A stretch of 64,000 nucleotides of DNA from Deltaproteobacteria bacterium (GTDB taxonomy: Bacteria > Myxococcota_A > UBA796 > SXON01), in assembly GCA_947486185.1 (NCBI GenBank), contig CANKTH010000013.1:1-64000 (forward strand). The letters are read 5' to 3'. The translations under genes were made by a program, and so were the position numbers. Positions 8,773 to 22,189 of this stretch are shown here, piece after piece (positions within the stretch are counted from its first letter, which is position 1; every line of letters starts with the position of its first letter). The notes below the pieces were generated by a model. The model had not been told where the DNA came from, did not search any database, and saw nothing but the letters and a program-made list of their open reading frames with translations.

Positions 8773-9671
8773 TCATCCCCGATTGAATCGCGCTTCGTGC
8801 CCAAACACACGCGCCCGCTCCACCCGGGCCGCGTCCATGCCCGGCAGCGTCGCGGCTCGCCGGTGCTCCCCGGAGGCGCACACGGCCGACAGCAGCGTAT
8901 TGTCGGTGTTGATACACACTTTGATGCCCAGCTCCAGCCAGCGCGGAAGCGGATGGTCAACGACGTCGGGGATCGCCCCGACGTGCCAGTTCGAGGTGAT
9001 ACACGCCTCGATGGTGACCTTTCGCCGCACGACCTCTTCGAGCACCGTCGGGTCGTCAAGCAGCGTCGTCCCGTGCCCGATCCGCTCGGCCTGAAGATGG
9101 TGGAGCGCCTGGCGAATCTCCGCCGCCGGGCGACCTTCGCCGGCGTGTACCGTCCGGCCGAGGCCAAGTCGCCCCGCACGCCTGAACGCTTCTTGGTAAC
9201 TTGATATTCCGTGAGAATGGCCGGGGGCGGGCCCTCCGGCCAGGTCGAGTCCGACGAGCCCGGGCCGGCCCACCGCGAGCTCCACCAGCGCATCCGCGAG
9301 CTCGGGCGGCTCGCCATAGAGCACACACAGAATGAGGCCCGCGCGGCCGGAGATCCCGTCGAGCGCCGCGTCCACCACCTCGTCGAGGCGCCCACCGTGC
9401 AGCTGAGGCGCGAAGCGGATCTCCAGGCCATCCACCCCGTCCAAAGCCGCGTCTTCACAGATCTCCGCCGCCACGCGCGCCACCGCCGCAGGCGTCTGAA
9501 GGAGCGACAGCGTGAAACGAAAACGCGCGAGAGCCGCCGCGAGCCCCATGTTGGGAGAAAATGCCAGATCTTCCGGCACGCTCAGGCCGAGCGCCACGGC
9601 GAGCTCCGCCACCGTCTCCGGCCGCAACGAGCCGTCGAGATGGCGGTGGAGGTCGGTGAGCCCGCTCCGCG

Positions 9672-9675
<4 letters not shown>
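8773..9675 (-). CDS. add: Adenosine deaminase family protein
   Basis: A 300-aa amidohydrolase from a GTG start at 9675. It has the metal-binding DLHRHLDGS (His-x-His) at the N-terminus, [17 protein letters not shown], and [11 protein letters not shown] near the C-terminus; the aspartate of NTD is the expected metal ligand. The usual second Asp of the DD pair is Asn, a variant I recall from some bacterial Add proteins. It likely deaminates adenosine or a related purine in the cytoplasm. The GTG overlaps the TGA of the giant upstream gene (GTGA), which implies translational coupling. A longer frame reaching into the upstream gene exists but would be Pro/Arg-rich noise. Confidence 0.85.
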
Positions 9676-14420
<4,745 letters not shown>

Positions 14421-14522
14421 GATTCCTCCGGGGTCCCCGGAATGATGGCACACCTCTACGGGTTCCGCGAGTCCGGGCCCGATCTGTCCCCGGGCGTCGT
14501 GCGGTCGCCTGACAAGGCTCGG

Positions 14523-15419
14523 TCAGGAGCCGGTGTCTTCGGCGCCCAGCAATTCGCGGTACGCCGCCGAGATGCCCTGACCGGGCCGCGGCAGGGCGGC
14601 GCCGGAAAAGACTATCGCGTTTCGCGCGGCCTCGTAGGTCCAGCCGTCGTGCGGCCGGGAGTACATCTTGACGCCGTCCACCCGCACCTCCAGGGAGACC
14701 AGGAGCGGGAGCGCGGTGAGCACAAAAAAATCGCTCATATCCGCGGTGCCGAGCGCCAGGCTGCTCAACACCGGCCCGTAATCCGCGGCGCAGATGCTGT
14801 GGAAGCTGCCGCCGGTGCTGCTGACCGCCTCGATGATCCTCGTGGCCACCACCGCGTCCGCTGCGGGCGAGTGGCAGCCGTCGGGAGGCACGCCCGCGAT
14901 CGCCGAGATCTTCACGGTCTCGCCCGCCTTGAGGGCGCGCAGCGTCTCCACGTAGGCGGATACCGGATCGGGGGACTGATCGTCTTCGTCGGTGAGGAGG
15001 ATCACATGTAAACCTGCGCCCTCGCGGATCAGCCCCGTGTCGGCCTCGAGCACCAGGGTCGCCGCGAGTAGAGGCGACTCTTCCCGCGAGCCGGTGGTAC
15101 CCTGATCGCCCTGGACGGCAAACTCCGCCTCAATCGAGTCGGTGTCCGGATTGAGCACGGCGCCCACCAGCGTGCCGCCAGTGGCCTCGACGTCGGTCGT
15201 GGTGAGGCCGATCTGGAAATCAACGCCGCCATAGCTGAGAACCGAGGCGAAAGCTCCAAAATGTTCGGACAGCAAGTCCTGCTCCTCGCTCATGGAGCAG
15301 GAGTTGTCGACCACCCACAGGATGTCCACCGGGCCCCCAGGTGAGCCCTGGATCCAGGTTTCATCCGCCGTAACTGCGGAGTACTGGTAGTCCTGGCACG
15401 CGAGGAGGAAGAGGAGCAT
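14523..15419 (-). CDS. von Willebrand factor A domain lipoprotein
   Basis: A 298-aa protein with the MIDAS start VDILWVVDNSCSMSEEQ (D-x-S-x-S), a later HVILLTDEDDQSPDP, and a vWA-like fold to about residue 220. It then has a smaller C-terminal beta region (VSLEVRVDGVKMYSRP, NAIVFSGAALPRPGQGI) ending EDTGS. The leader is very short: MLLFLLAC from the ATG at 15419, or MNVMLLFLLAC from a TTG at 15428. An in-frame TAG at 15438-15440 prevents any longer leader. Metal-dependent protein binding on the outer face is typical of the family; the partner is unknown. The gene is transcribed toward the giant TSP3 gene on the same strand, 102 bases away. Confidence 0.82.
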   Translation of the reverse strand: MLLFLLACQDYQYSAVTADETWIQGSPGGPVDILWVVDNSCSMSEEQDLLSEHFGAFASVLSYGGVDFQIGLTTTDVEATGGTLVGAVLNPDTDSIEAEFAVQGDQGTTGSREESPLLAATLVLEADTGLIREGAGLHVILLTDEDDQSPDPVSAYVETLRALKAGETVKISAIAGVPPDGCHSPAADAVVATRIIEAVSSTGGSFHSICAADYGPVLSSLALGTADMSDFFVLTALPLLVSLEVRVDGVKMYSRPHDGWTYEAARNAIVFSGAALPRPGQGISAAYRELLGAEDTGS

Positions 15420-15488
15420 CACGTTCAACGCCTGCGCCTATCCTACCACTCCACTGCGTCGGCGCCAGCCCTTGACCCCCGCGTCTCG

Positions 15489-16547
15489 GTGCGGGATGCT
15501 CCACGGATGCTCCCGCGTCCCTGTCCCGATGCCCTGACCCTCGGATTCTTCGCCCTCTTCGGCCTCACCTGGGCGCCCCGAGCCTATTCGGACGACACCG
15601 TCCCCAACGACGCCCCCGCTCCCGGAGCCGACGACCCGCCCGCAGAGTCCCCTCCCGCGGACGCTCCGCCCACACCCGACGTCCCGTTCGACATTTCCCA
15701 GAACGCCAACTCAGGGCGGCAAACGAAGGAGAAAACGGAGAGGGTCCCCGCATCGCAGGTGCCGATCAACCCTCGGTCTGAGTCCGATTTCACCGCGTAC
15801 ACCATGCCGAAAGGTCACGTCAAGCTCGGGCTCGTCAACCTTGACTGGGGCGCACTGTCCAACGTCCATGTCGGCACCGCGCCCGCGCTGTTTCTGGTGG
15901 GGTACCAGAACGTGCACGTGAAGATCACCGCGATCCAGAGTCCGTCCTTCGATCTCAGCATCTTCTCGGGAATCGGACGGTTAAACCGCACGTTCGGCGA
16001 GATCCCCTTCAAGGCGATCGCCTACCCGGTGGACGTCACCGGCAGCATCCTCGCGTCCGACAATATCTCGTTCCATGGCGGCCTCGGCGCGCAGAACTTC
16101 GAGATCTCAAGCGAGATCGGATTGAACACCCTCGCGGAGGGCCTCGGCGCCATCGCCGGCACCGACGTGCTCGGCGACCTGCAGGCAGGCGAACAGGGGA
16201 CAGGTGGACTCTATGGGGGCGGGCACGTCAGCCTCGTACAACCTCATCTTGCCGCCGACTACCGCTTCAACGGACGACACAGCCTCATCTATCAGTGGCG
16301 CGGGACGACCTGGCTCGGCGCCCGCTTGGACGCGGGCTACGAGGCCGGTGACAGCGGGGTGCAGGTCGGGGTGGCCGCGAGGATCCGAACCTCTCTCAAG
16401 GAACAAGCGATCGGGACGCACACCGTCTCCTGGCAGCGCTCCGGCGAGCGCTGGCACCTGCGCCTGGGCATCGGCTGGGCTTCGTCGGCGCTCAAGATCC
16501 CCGGCGCCGTGCTGATCCAAGCGAACGAGCTCTACGTACTATTGTAG
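15489..16547 (+). CDS. Secreted / outer-membrane protein of unknown function
   Basis: A 352-aa protein from a GTG at 15489, with an ATG at 15507 as alternative. The N-terminus has a hydrophobic signal (LTLGFFALFGLTW then APRAYS). A Pro/Ala/Asp-rich low-complexity stretch follows (about 35-70), then a Gly/aromatic, strand-rich body with alternating hydrophobicity (VHVKITAIQSPSFDLSIFSG, HSLIYQWRGTTWLGARLDAG, WHLRLGIGWASSALKI) that suggests an outer-membrane barrel or periplasmic beta protein. No known family is recognised. It is divergent from the vWA lipoprotein gene and convergent with the CotH-like gene. Confidence 0.7.
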   Translation: MRDAPRMLPRPCPDALTLGFFALFGLTWAPRAYSDDTVPNDAPAPGADDPPAESPPADAPPTPDVPFDISQNANSGRQTKEKTERVPASQVPINPRSESDFTAYTMPKGHVKLGLVNLDWGALSNVHVGTAPALFLVGYQNVHVKITAIQSPSFDLSIFSGIGRLNRTFGEIPFKAIAYPVDVTGSILASDNISFHGGLGAQNFEISSEIGLNTLAEGLGAIAGTDVLGDLQAGEQGTGGLYGGGHVSLVQPHLAADYRFNGRHSLIYQWRGTTWLGARLDAGYEAGDSGVQVGVAARIRTSLKEQAIGTHTVSWQRSGERWHLRLGIGWASSALKIPGAVLIQANELYVLL

Positions 16548-16566
16548 GGACTACGCCCATTTCCGG

Positions 16567-17838
16567 TCACCAACTATCGATGTGGGCGTCGATCCACGCG
16601 GTTCGTATCGGCAGCCACTCCATGATCCGCGCGTACTCGGCCTCCGGGCCGTCCACCTCGGGGAGGCTGGGCCAGTAGCTGTAGATCTCCCCCCAGTCCC
16701 AGATCTCGAAGTTGGCGGCCAGCTCTGGCCCGAGGAGCTCGCGGTGGGCGGCGATACGGTTGATCAGGGCTTCGTCCGACCAATCGTCCGTTCGCAACGT
16801 ACGCCACCGTTCGGCCAGCGTTTGCCGAAAGCCAGGAACGTCGGCGAGCCGCGAGATCATCAGGGGGCGGTACGCTACCCATCCTTCCGGGTTGTGGTTG
16901 TCGTTGTAGGTGGGTTGTCCGAGGGTGAGGTCGAGATCCCAGGGCGTGAACCGGAGTTTGGAGCTCGGTGACTTCCAAAGGTATATCGACAGATAGTAGG
17001 CGTCGTTGTTCCGAAGAAGCTCCTGGAGCAGCACAAAGTCCGCGGCGCTCTCCAGGTCGAGGTGACGGCCGATCGCGCCGGCCGCGGCGCCGAGCGTCGC
17101 CTCCTGCCACGCGTACAAAGCGGCGTAGACGCCGGCTTCCTGCGCCGAGGTGGGCGACGGAGGCGAGACGAGCTGCCACGTGCCGTAGCCGATGCTGCTG
17201 TTGTCGAGGAGCCCGGCCTCGTCATCGAGCTTCACCACAAAGGAGGCTCCGTCAGCATCCTCGGGGATATCCACCCGATCATCATCGGCTTTCACCCGCT
17301 CGACGAGGAAGTACACCCCGAAAGGCGAGCCGTTGTACTCGAGGGTGCAGGCGCGGGACTCGGGCGCGTAGCGTTCGGCACCACCAAGCTCCGCGAAGAG
17401 CCGATACGCAAGATGATTCCGGATCAACGCCCGGTCGATGTACGCCCCGTTGAGCACCCAGTCGGCGTCCGCGCCCATCCCCAGCAGGTTGACGGCCAGA
17501 TCCGCCCCCTGCTCACCGACGAGCTCGACGGCGATCTGCGGTTTGGGGAACCCCACTGAAGATCGGCCTCGAAGGCGCATGGATGCGGGACCCTGGTGGT
17601 CGAGCCAGCCCGAACCGTCGGTGACGGCGATCGCGCACGCGGCCTCCACGGAGTCCGAGAGCTCGCTCGGACACGCAACCTGGAGCAGGCAGAGGCCCTC
17701 TTCGGCCTCGCCATCCGTGTGCTCTCCACGCACGTAGGCAGTTTCATCCGGCCTTTGGTCGGGAGCATCGTCGAGCGGAACGTCGACCGCGCAACCGCAC
17801 AGCCACACGAGCCCCAAACCATGCCGTGCGCCCCTCAT
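16567..17838 (-). CDS. CotH-like protein kinase-fold lipoprotein (1)
   Basis: A 423-aa protein from the ATG at 17838. The signal MRGARHGLGLVWLCGC gives a lipobox-like Cys16. The reading frame extends upstream to 18156, but that part overlaps the divergent DUF3105 gene and looks non-coding. CotH features include SMRLRGRSSVGFPKPQ, NGAYIDRALIRNHLAYRLF, FGVYFLVERVKADDDR, SFVVKLDDEAG and FTPWDLDLTLG, the last fitting the conserved metal-binding Asp region. CotH proteins are atypical kinase-fold enzymes that phosphorylate spore-coat proteins in Bacillus. In non-sporing deltaproteobacterial relatives the secreted substrate is unknown. A second, more divergent copy lies at 18511-19743. Confidence 0.8.
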   Translation of the reverse strand: MRGARHGLGLVWLCGCAVDVPLDDAPDQRPDETAYVRGEHTDGEAEEGLCLLQVACPSELSDSVEAACAIAVTDGSGWLDHQGPASMRLRGRSSVGFPKPQIAVELVGEQGADLAVNLLGMGADADWVLNGAYIDRALIRNHLAYRLFAELGGAERYAPESRACTLEYNGSPFGVYFLVERVKADDDRVDIPEDADGASFVVKLDDEAGLLDNSSIGYGTWQLVSPPSPTSAQEAGVYAALYAWQEATLGAAAGAIGRHLDLESAADFVLLQELLRNNDAYYLSIYLWKSPSSKLRFTPWDLDLTLGQPTYNDNHNPEGWVAYRPLMISRLADVPGFRQTLAERWRTLRTDDWSDEALINRIAAHRELLGPELAANFEIWDWGEIYSYWPSLPEVDGPEAEYARIMEWLPIRTAWIDAHIDSW

Positions 17839-17967
17839 GCCCGCGTCACCACCGTTCACGCGCTCTACCGCGAAGTCCGCCGATACGCCGGTCGGACCGC
17901 CGGACGCACTCACGCTCGCCCGCCGCCCCGATCTGCCAGCCCCCTCAGTCCCTGCTAAACTCAGCGG

Positions 17968-18489
17968 GTGCTGCTCGCCCTCCTCCTCGCGTGTGACTCC
18001 CCGACCAAACGCGGCTGTGATGCCTGCGGCGGGGACTGTGTCGAAGAACACCTGCGCGAGCACGGCGCCGATCACGTCGATGGCGACGTGAGCTATCTCG
18101 ATCCGCCGCCCGCATCGGGTGATCATCACGGCTGTTGGGCGAACTGGGGGCCCCACTTAGAGGAGGTGCCCCCGGAGCAGTTTGTACACAACCTGGAGCA
18201 TGGCGGAATTGTCCTGCTTTATCACTGTCCCTCAGGCTGCGCCGAAGACGTCGCGGCGCTCGGCGCCTTCGGGGCGAGTCTCGAAGAAAACCGATGGTTG
18301 CTGTCCCCTTATGCCGAAACCGATCTCTCGCTTCCCTTTGTCGCCCTCGCATGGCAGGAGCGGATATCCTTAGGTTGTGTCGATCTGGATCGACTCCAGC
18401 GCTTCTATGACAGCCACGTGGCCACCGCACCCGAAGACGTAACCAGCGCCCCTCCGGCGTCCTGCCTCGAGGGCACCGGCGGAATGTAA
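17968..18489 (+). CDS. DUF3105 lipoprotein-like protein
   Basis: A 173-aa protein with PPASGDHHGCWANWG, EQFVHNLEHGGIVLLYHC and later Cys residues, the conserved His/Cys pattern of DUF3105 (function unknown, often membrane-anchored or exported). The start is a GTG and the leader is only MLLALLLAC. An in-frame TAA at 17956-17958 leaves no room for a longer one. Cysteines in RGCDACGGDC, GCWANWG, HCPSGC, GCVDL and SCLEG suggest disulfides or metal binding. It is divergent from one CotH gene and convergent with the other. Confidence 0.78.
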   Translation: MLLALLLACDSPTKRGCDACGGDCVEEHLREHGADHVDGDVSYLDPPPASGDHHGCWANWGPHLEEVPPEQFVHNLEHGGIVLLYHCPSGCAEDVAALGAFGASLEENRWLLSPYAETDLSLPFVALAWQERISLGCVDLDRLQRFYDSHVATAPEDVTSAPPASCLEGTGGM

Positions 18490-18510
18490 GGGTAGACCGC
18501 GAATACCCGC

Positions 18511-19743
18511 TCAGATCCCCATGTCAGCTCTCACACGGTCGGGCCAGGTGCCGACCCGGGAGAGGAACCGCGCCTGCGCAGCCCACACCTCGCTCAAAGC
18601 GACGCTGCGCCGAGGGTCGGTCTGCACCGTCGCCTCAACGAGGTCCGCGGCCGTCTGGGCCTGGCCCGGAACGTCCGCCGCCTCGATCGCGGTGAGCGCC
18701 ACCGTAGTTGCGTCCTTGATCTGTTGGAAGCAGTCCGGATCCGACCGACAACGGAAGCCGAGCGTACCGCTCACGGCATCCCAGCTCATCCCCGTGTCCC
18801 ATCCCTCGTCGAGCGCCCAGGGGATCACCTCAAACCGCCCATCCTCTGGGTTGTCATAGGTATAGAAATCGTTCAGATCGTAGGGGTAGCTGTCGGTCGT
18901 ACCCACGGCGATCGTCCACGACCAGTACGTGACGAACTGTTTGAGATCGATGATGGTGTTGGTGTCGTCATAGAAGTTCTCGGTAGCGCACAAGCGTGCT
19001 GCGTCGTCGAGCCGGGTGCGGAGATTGTCACCCGCCACCCACTCCAGGTGATTCACCCCGGCGGCGGTGAAGTCCGCGGAGTCCTCCGCCTCCCACAAGG
19101 TGCCCCCGTCGTCGGCGAAGTGGTGGTTGACGAAACGCTCATCCACCTCCTCGACGTTGACGTAGAGGCCAAAGTCCTCGCCGTTGACCTGCAGCGTGGT
19201 GAAGACGGCTCGCGGCGCGGGGAGCCCGGCGTCGTTGAGGAGCTTCAACGCCATTACCAGGCGGAGCTGGGTGGGGTCGTCCGCGAGGTTGTCCAGCACG
19301 ATCCTCTCGAGCCCCGCGAAGTCGGTGTCCAGGTCGAATGCGTCGAGCCGGATCCGAAACGCTGGCTTTGCAGACCAATCTTCGCCATCGGGCCCCCCAC
19401 GCAGCCGAACGCCCACCTGCTCGAAGGTCTGCCCATCGAGCGTCACCGTAGCCGGCACATAGGTGGTGGGATCGGCGCTGAGCGCGGCGATGTCGGCGTC
19501 GGTGAGGGTGAGCGCGACGGAATGCAGCAGGTCCGGATCGTACAGGGCCTGGTACTCGGCGGCGGCGCGCGCGGCAGCGGCGGTGTCTTCGGGCGGCACG
19601 ATCACTTCGGTGGTATCGGAGTCATCCGGCACCAGGCTGTCCTCTTCTGGAGCGACGCCCGTGTCGTCCTCGGTCTCTTCGTCAGGCTCGTCACACGCGG
19701 CCGCCCCGAGGCAGAGCGCCAGGGCCGCGACACGAAGGCTCAT
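18511..19743 (-). CDS. CotH-like protein kinase-fold lipoprotein (2)
   Basis: A 410-aa protein. The ATG at 19743 is chosen for GGAGAGG just upstream and a standard lipoprotein signal MSLRVAALALCLGAAAC (Cys17), followed by an acidic Glu/Asp/Thr linker. CotH features include VGVRLRGGPDGEDWSAKPAF, ERIVLDNLADDPTQLRLVMA, FGLYVNVEEVDERFVNHHF and a terminal-lobe PWALDEGWDTG where the first copy has FTPWDLDLTLG, so the metal-binding Asp arrangement differs. It may be a diverged or inactive member. Phosphotransfer activity cannot be inferred from sequence alone. Confidence 0.78.
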   Translation of the reverse strand: MSLRVAALALCLGAAACDEPDEETEDDTGVAPEEDSLVPDDSDTTEVIVPPEDTAAAARAAAEYQALYDPDLLHSVALTLTDADIAALSADPTTYVPATVTLDGQTFEQVGVRLRGGPDGEDWSAKPAFRIRLDAFDLDTDFAGLERIVLDNLADDPTQLRLVMALKLLNDAGLPAPRAVFTTLQVNGEDFGLYVNVEEVDERFVNHHFADDGGTLWEAEDSADFTAAGVNHLEWVAGDNLRTRLDDAARLCATENFYDDTNTIIDLKQFVTYWSWTIAVGTTDSYPYDLNDFYTYDNPEDGRFEVIPWALDEGWDTGMSWDAVSGTLGFRCRSDPDCFQQIKDATTVALTAIEAADVPGQAQTAADLVEATVQTDPRRSVALSEVWAAQARFLSRVGTWPDRVRADMGI

Positions 19744-19848
19744 GATCCTCTCCATCCCTGGGCGCAACATACGTCAGGGCGCGCCCGACGCCAATCCGTG
19801 CCCCGCTTCCCCATACGCGGCGCCCCGCGCAGCGCGCTACATAGGCGC

Positions 19849-21321
19849 GTGCGCCCGCTTCTGGTGATCGAAGGACTGAGTCTGGCGGCCTTCCTCGGCC
19901 TCGCCATCGCGTCGGTCTCCACCCAAGAAACCCCGGTGGTAAGCATCGATATCCAGGCGCTCGCCGTCGGCGAGGGCAACGAGACCTGGATGGGCATCTA
20001 TTTCCAGGATCAGCACATCGGCTATGCCGTCAACCGGGAGATCCCAGCCTCCGACGGCCGTACCCTGTATCAGGTCCAGAGCCGGAACCGCATCGGCTCG
20101 ATGGGCACGACCAACACCATCACCGTTGCTGGCACGGGGATCGTCACCGAAGCGGGCCTGCTCGACCGCTTCGATTTCCTGGTTCACACCGAGGGCGTGC
20201 TCTCGACCACCATCACCGGCCACGGCGAAATGCGGGGGAAGCTACTGCATATGGACTACGTGCAGGGCGGCGAGGCCCAGGTGCTCGACCTGGAGCTGCC
20301 CAGCCCGCCGGTGGTCAGCGCGACCCTCACGAGCGCCTTCGTGGGCCGGACGTACAAGCCAGGACTCAAGTTCACCGTCCCCTATTTCGATTTCCTCACG
20401 CGATCCGAATCCGAGATGATGGTCTCGGTCGAGGCGCCGGAGATCCTGGCCAACGGCGACACAGCCTGGTGGTTGAGGATCAACCGCGGCGGCGTTGAGG
20501 TGCGACAGCTCATCGACGAGGCGGGCCGCGTGGTGCGAGAGGTGAGCGACACCGGCTTTCGGTCGGAGCGGATGACGCGCGAGGCCGCGATCGCGATTGA
20601 CAAGGGAGATCCCCCTGACATGGTCGCGATGGCGGCAGCGCCGGTGACCGGAGGCTTGGCGGGGCGGGCCCGGAGCATGGGGGCGCTGCAGCTCCAGGTC
20701 GAAGGGGTCGAAGCCAGCCGCTTCGCCCACGAGCCTCCGGTGCAGACCGTCGAGGGCGACCGTGTGCGTGTGGTACCGGTGCTGCTGGCCGAGCTGCCCG
20801 AGCTTCCCGTGGTCGGTGACCACGACCTGGACGCTACCCCGTCGTTACCCACCTTACACGAGGAGATCCGCGCCAAGGCCGCTGAGCTGGTCGCCGGCGC
20901 GACCACGCGGCTTGATGCCGCCCAGCGGATCGCGGCGTTTGTACGGGATCATGTGCGCGACGTACCCGTGGTTGGGGTGCCCAACGGGCTGGAGGTGCTC
21001 CGGAGCGGGCAGGGCGATTGTAACGAACACACCGCGCTTTTTGTGAGCCTCGCCCGCGCCGCTGGCATCCCGAGCCGCATCGCCGCGGGAATGGTGTACT
21101 CCGAGAAGCTCGGGAACGCGTTCTACTACCACGCATGGCCCGAGGTGGCCTTGGGCGGGCCGACCGGATGGGTGGCGATCGACCCAACTTTTGGCCAGTT
21201 CCCCGCAGACGCCACTCACCTCAAGGTGGTCAACGGAGACCTGGACCAGCAGGTCGCGATCATGAGCCTCATCGGCCGCGTACGCTTCGCCCTGATCGAG
21301 CCAGCGCCTGGCGACAGATGA
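19849..21321 (+). CDS. Membrane-anchored transglutaminase-like protein
   Basis: A 490-aa protein from a GTG at 19849. An N-terminal hydrophobic anchor (LVIEGLSLAAFLGLAIASV) is followed by about 300 residues of beta-rich extracytoplasmic sequence. A transglutaminase-like domain (about 330-475) carries the Cys-His-Asp set: GQGDCNEHTALF, YYHAWPEVAL and AIDPTFGQ. Family members act as cysteine proteases, amidases or cross-linkers in the envelope; the substrate is not predictable. The SulP gene starts 40 bases downstream on the same strand, but a close GGAGG there allows independent translation. Confidence 0.8.
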   Translation: MRPLLVIEGLSLAAFLGLAIASVSTQETPVVSIDIQALAVGEGNETWMGIYFQDQHIGYAVNREIPASDGRTLYQVQSRNRIGSMGTTNTITVAGTGIVTEAGLLDRFDFLVHTEGVLSTTITGHGEMRGKLLHMDYVQGGEAQVLDLELPSPPVVSATLTSAFVGRTYKPGLKFTVPYFDFLTRSESEMMVSVEAPEILANGDTAWWLRINRGGVEVRQLIDEAGRVVREVSDTGFRSERMTREAAIAIDKGDPPDMVAMAAAPVTGGLAGRARSMGALQLQVEGVEASRFAHEPPVQTVEGDRVRVVPVLLAELPELPVVGDHDLDATPSLPTLHEEIRAKAAELVAGATTRLDAAQRIAAFVRDHVRDVPVVGVPNGLEVLRSGQGDCNEHTALFVSLARAAGIPSRIAAGMVYSEKLGNAFYYHAWPEVALGGPTGWVAIDPTFGQFPADATHLKVVNGDLDQQVAIMSLIGRVRFALIEPAPGDR

Positions 21322-21361
21322 TCCCGCTCAGTTCTGATTAATCCTCGATCTGGAGGACCGA

Positions 21362-22189
21362 ATGGCCCCGCCCCTCGCCCCTGTCGGGCGCTCACCCCGC
21401 TTCTCCTTCCCCCTGGCGACCGCGTTGCGGGAGACCTTCGCGCGCGGCTACGATCTCGGCTCGTTACGCGCCGACGTGCTCGCGGGTTTCGTGGTCGGGG
21501 TGGTGGCGCTGCCGCTGTCGATGGCGCTCGCGATCGGCGTAGGCGCGCCGCCCCAACACGGCCTCTACACCGCCGCCGTTGCGGGAGCCGTCGTCGCCTC
21601 GTTGGGTGGTTGCCGCTTCCAGGTGACCGGCCCCACCGCGGCGTTCATCGTCATCCTCGCGCCGATCCTCCACACGCATGGGCTCGCCGGCCTCCTCACT
21701 GCGGGATTTTTATCTGGGATTATCCTCGTGATAATGGGCATCAGCGGTATGGGTACGCTCATCCGCTTCATCCCCTACCCGGTCACCACCGGGTTCACGA
21801 CCGGCATCGCCGTGGTCATCGCCACGCTTCAGCTCAAGGACGCGTTCGGCCTGAAGGTGCCTTCCAACCCGGAGCATTACCACGAGAAGGTGTTGACACT
21901 CTGGGCGGCACGCGGATCCTGGTCGCCGGCGGAGCTGCTCGTCGCCGCAGGCACTCTCGCGCTCCTGCTGGCGCTCCCGCGGGTGATTCAGAAGATACCA
22001 GCGCCCTTGCTGGCGATATCGGCCGCGTCCATCGCGGTGGCCCTGATGCAGCAGGCCTTCCCAACCCTGGAGTTCGCCACCGTCGGGAGCCGCTTCCACA
22101 CGATGGTGAACGACGTCGATATCTCGGGCATTCCGCCGATACTTCCGTCACCCGCCCTACCCGGGGGGACACGCTCTCCTTTTCCATGA
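21362..22189 (+). CDS. SulP-family anion transporter, N-terminal part (frame disrupted)
   Basis: GGAGG precedes the ATG. The 275-residue product is the SulP/SLC26 N-terminal membrane half: DLGSLRADVLAGFVVGVVAL, LPLSMALAIGVGAPPQHGLY, GGCRFQVTGPTAAF, FIPYPVTTGFTTGIAVVIAT. Near 22163-22168 (six G) the frame changes. One additional G would read through into the next frame as LPGGDTLSF and restore a normal SulP of about 575 aa. As given, the frame ends in TGA at 22187-22189, overlapping the ATG of the C-terminal part (ATGA). This is a likely sequencing error in the homopolymer, or a real mutation or coupled split. Confidence 0.82.
   Translation: MAPPLAPVGRSPRFSFPLATALRETFARGYDLGSLRADVLAGFVVGVVALPLSMALAIGVGAPPQHGLYTAAVAGAVVASLGGCRFQVTGPTAAFIVILAPILHTHGLAGLLTAGFLSGIILVIMGISGMGTLIRFIPYPVTTGFTTGIAVVIATLQLKDAFGLKVPSNPEHYHEKVLTLWAARGSWSPAELLVAAGTLALLLALPRVIQKIPAPLLAISAASIAVALMQQAFPTLEFATVGSRFHTMVNDVDISGIPPILPSPALPGGTRSPFP

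Noticed and set aside
17839..18156. N-terminal extension of the first CotH-like gene
   Set aside because: It overlaps the divergent DUF3105 gene, lacks a signal peptide, and the ATG at 17838 begins a proper lipoprotein signal.
18490..18508. GGGTA...TACCC hairpin between convergent genes
   Set aside because: Only five base pairs with a nine-base loop and no T run; too weak to call a terminator.
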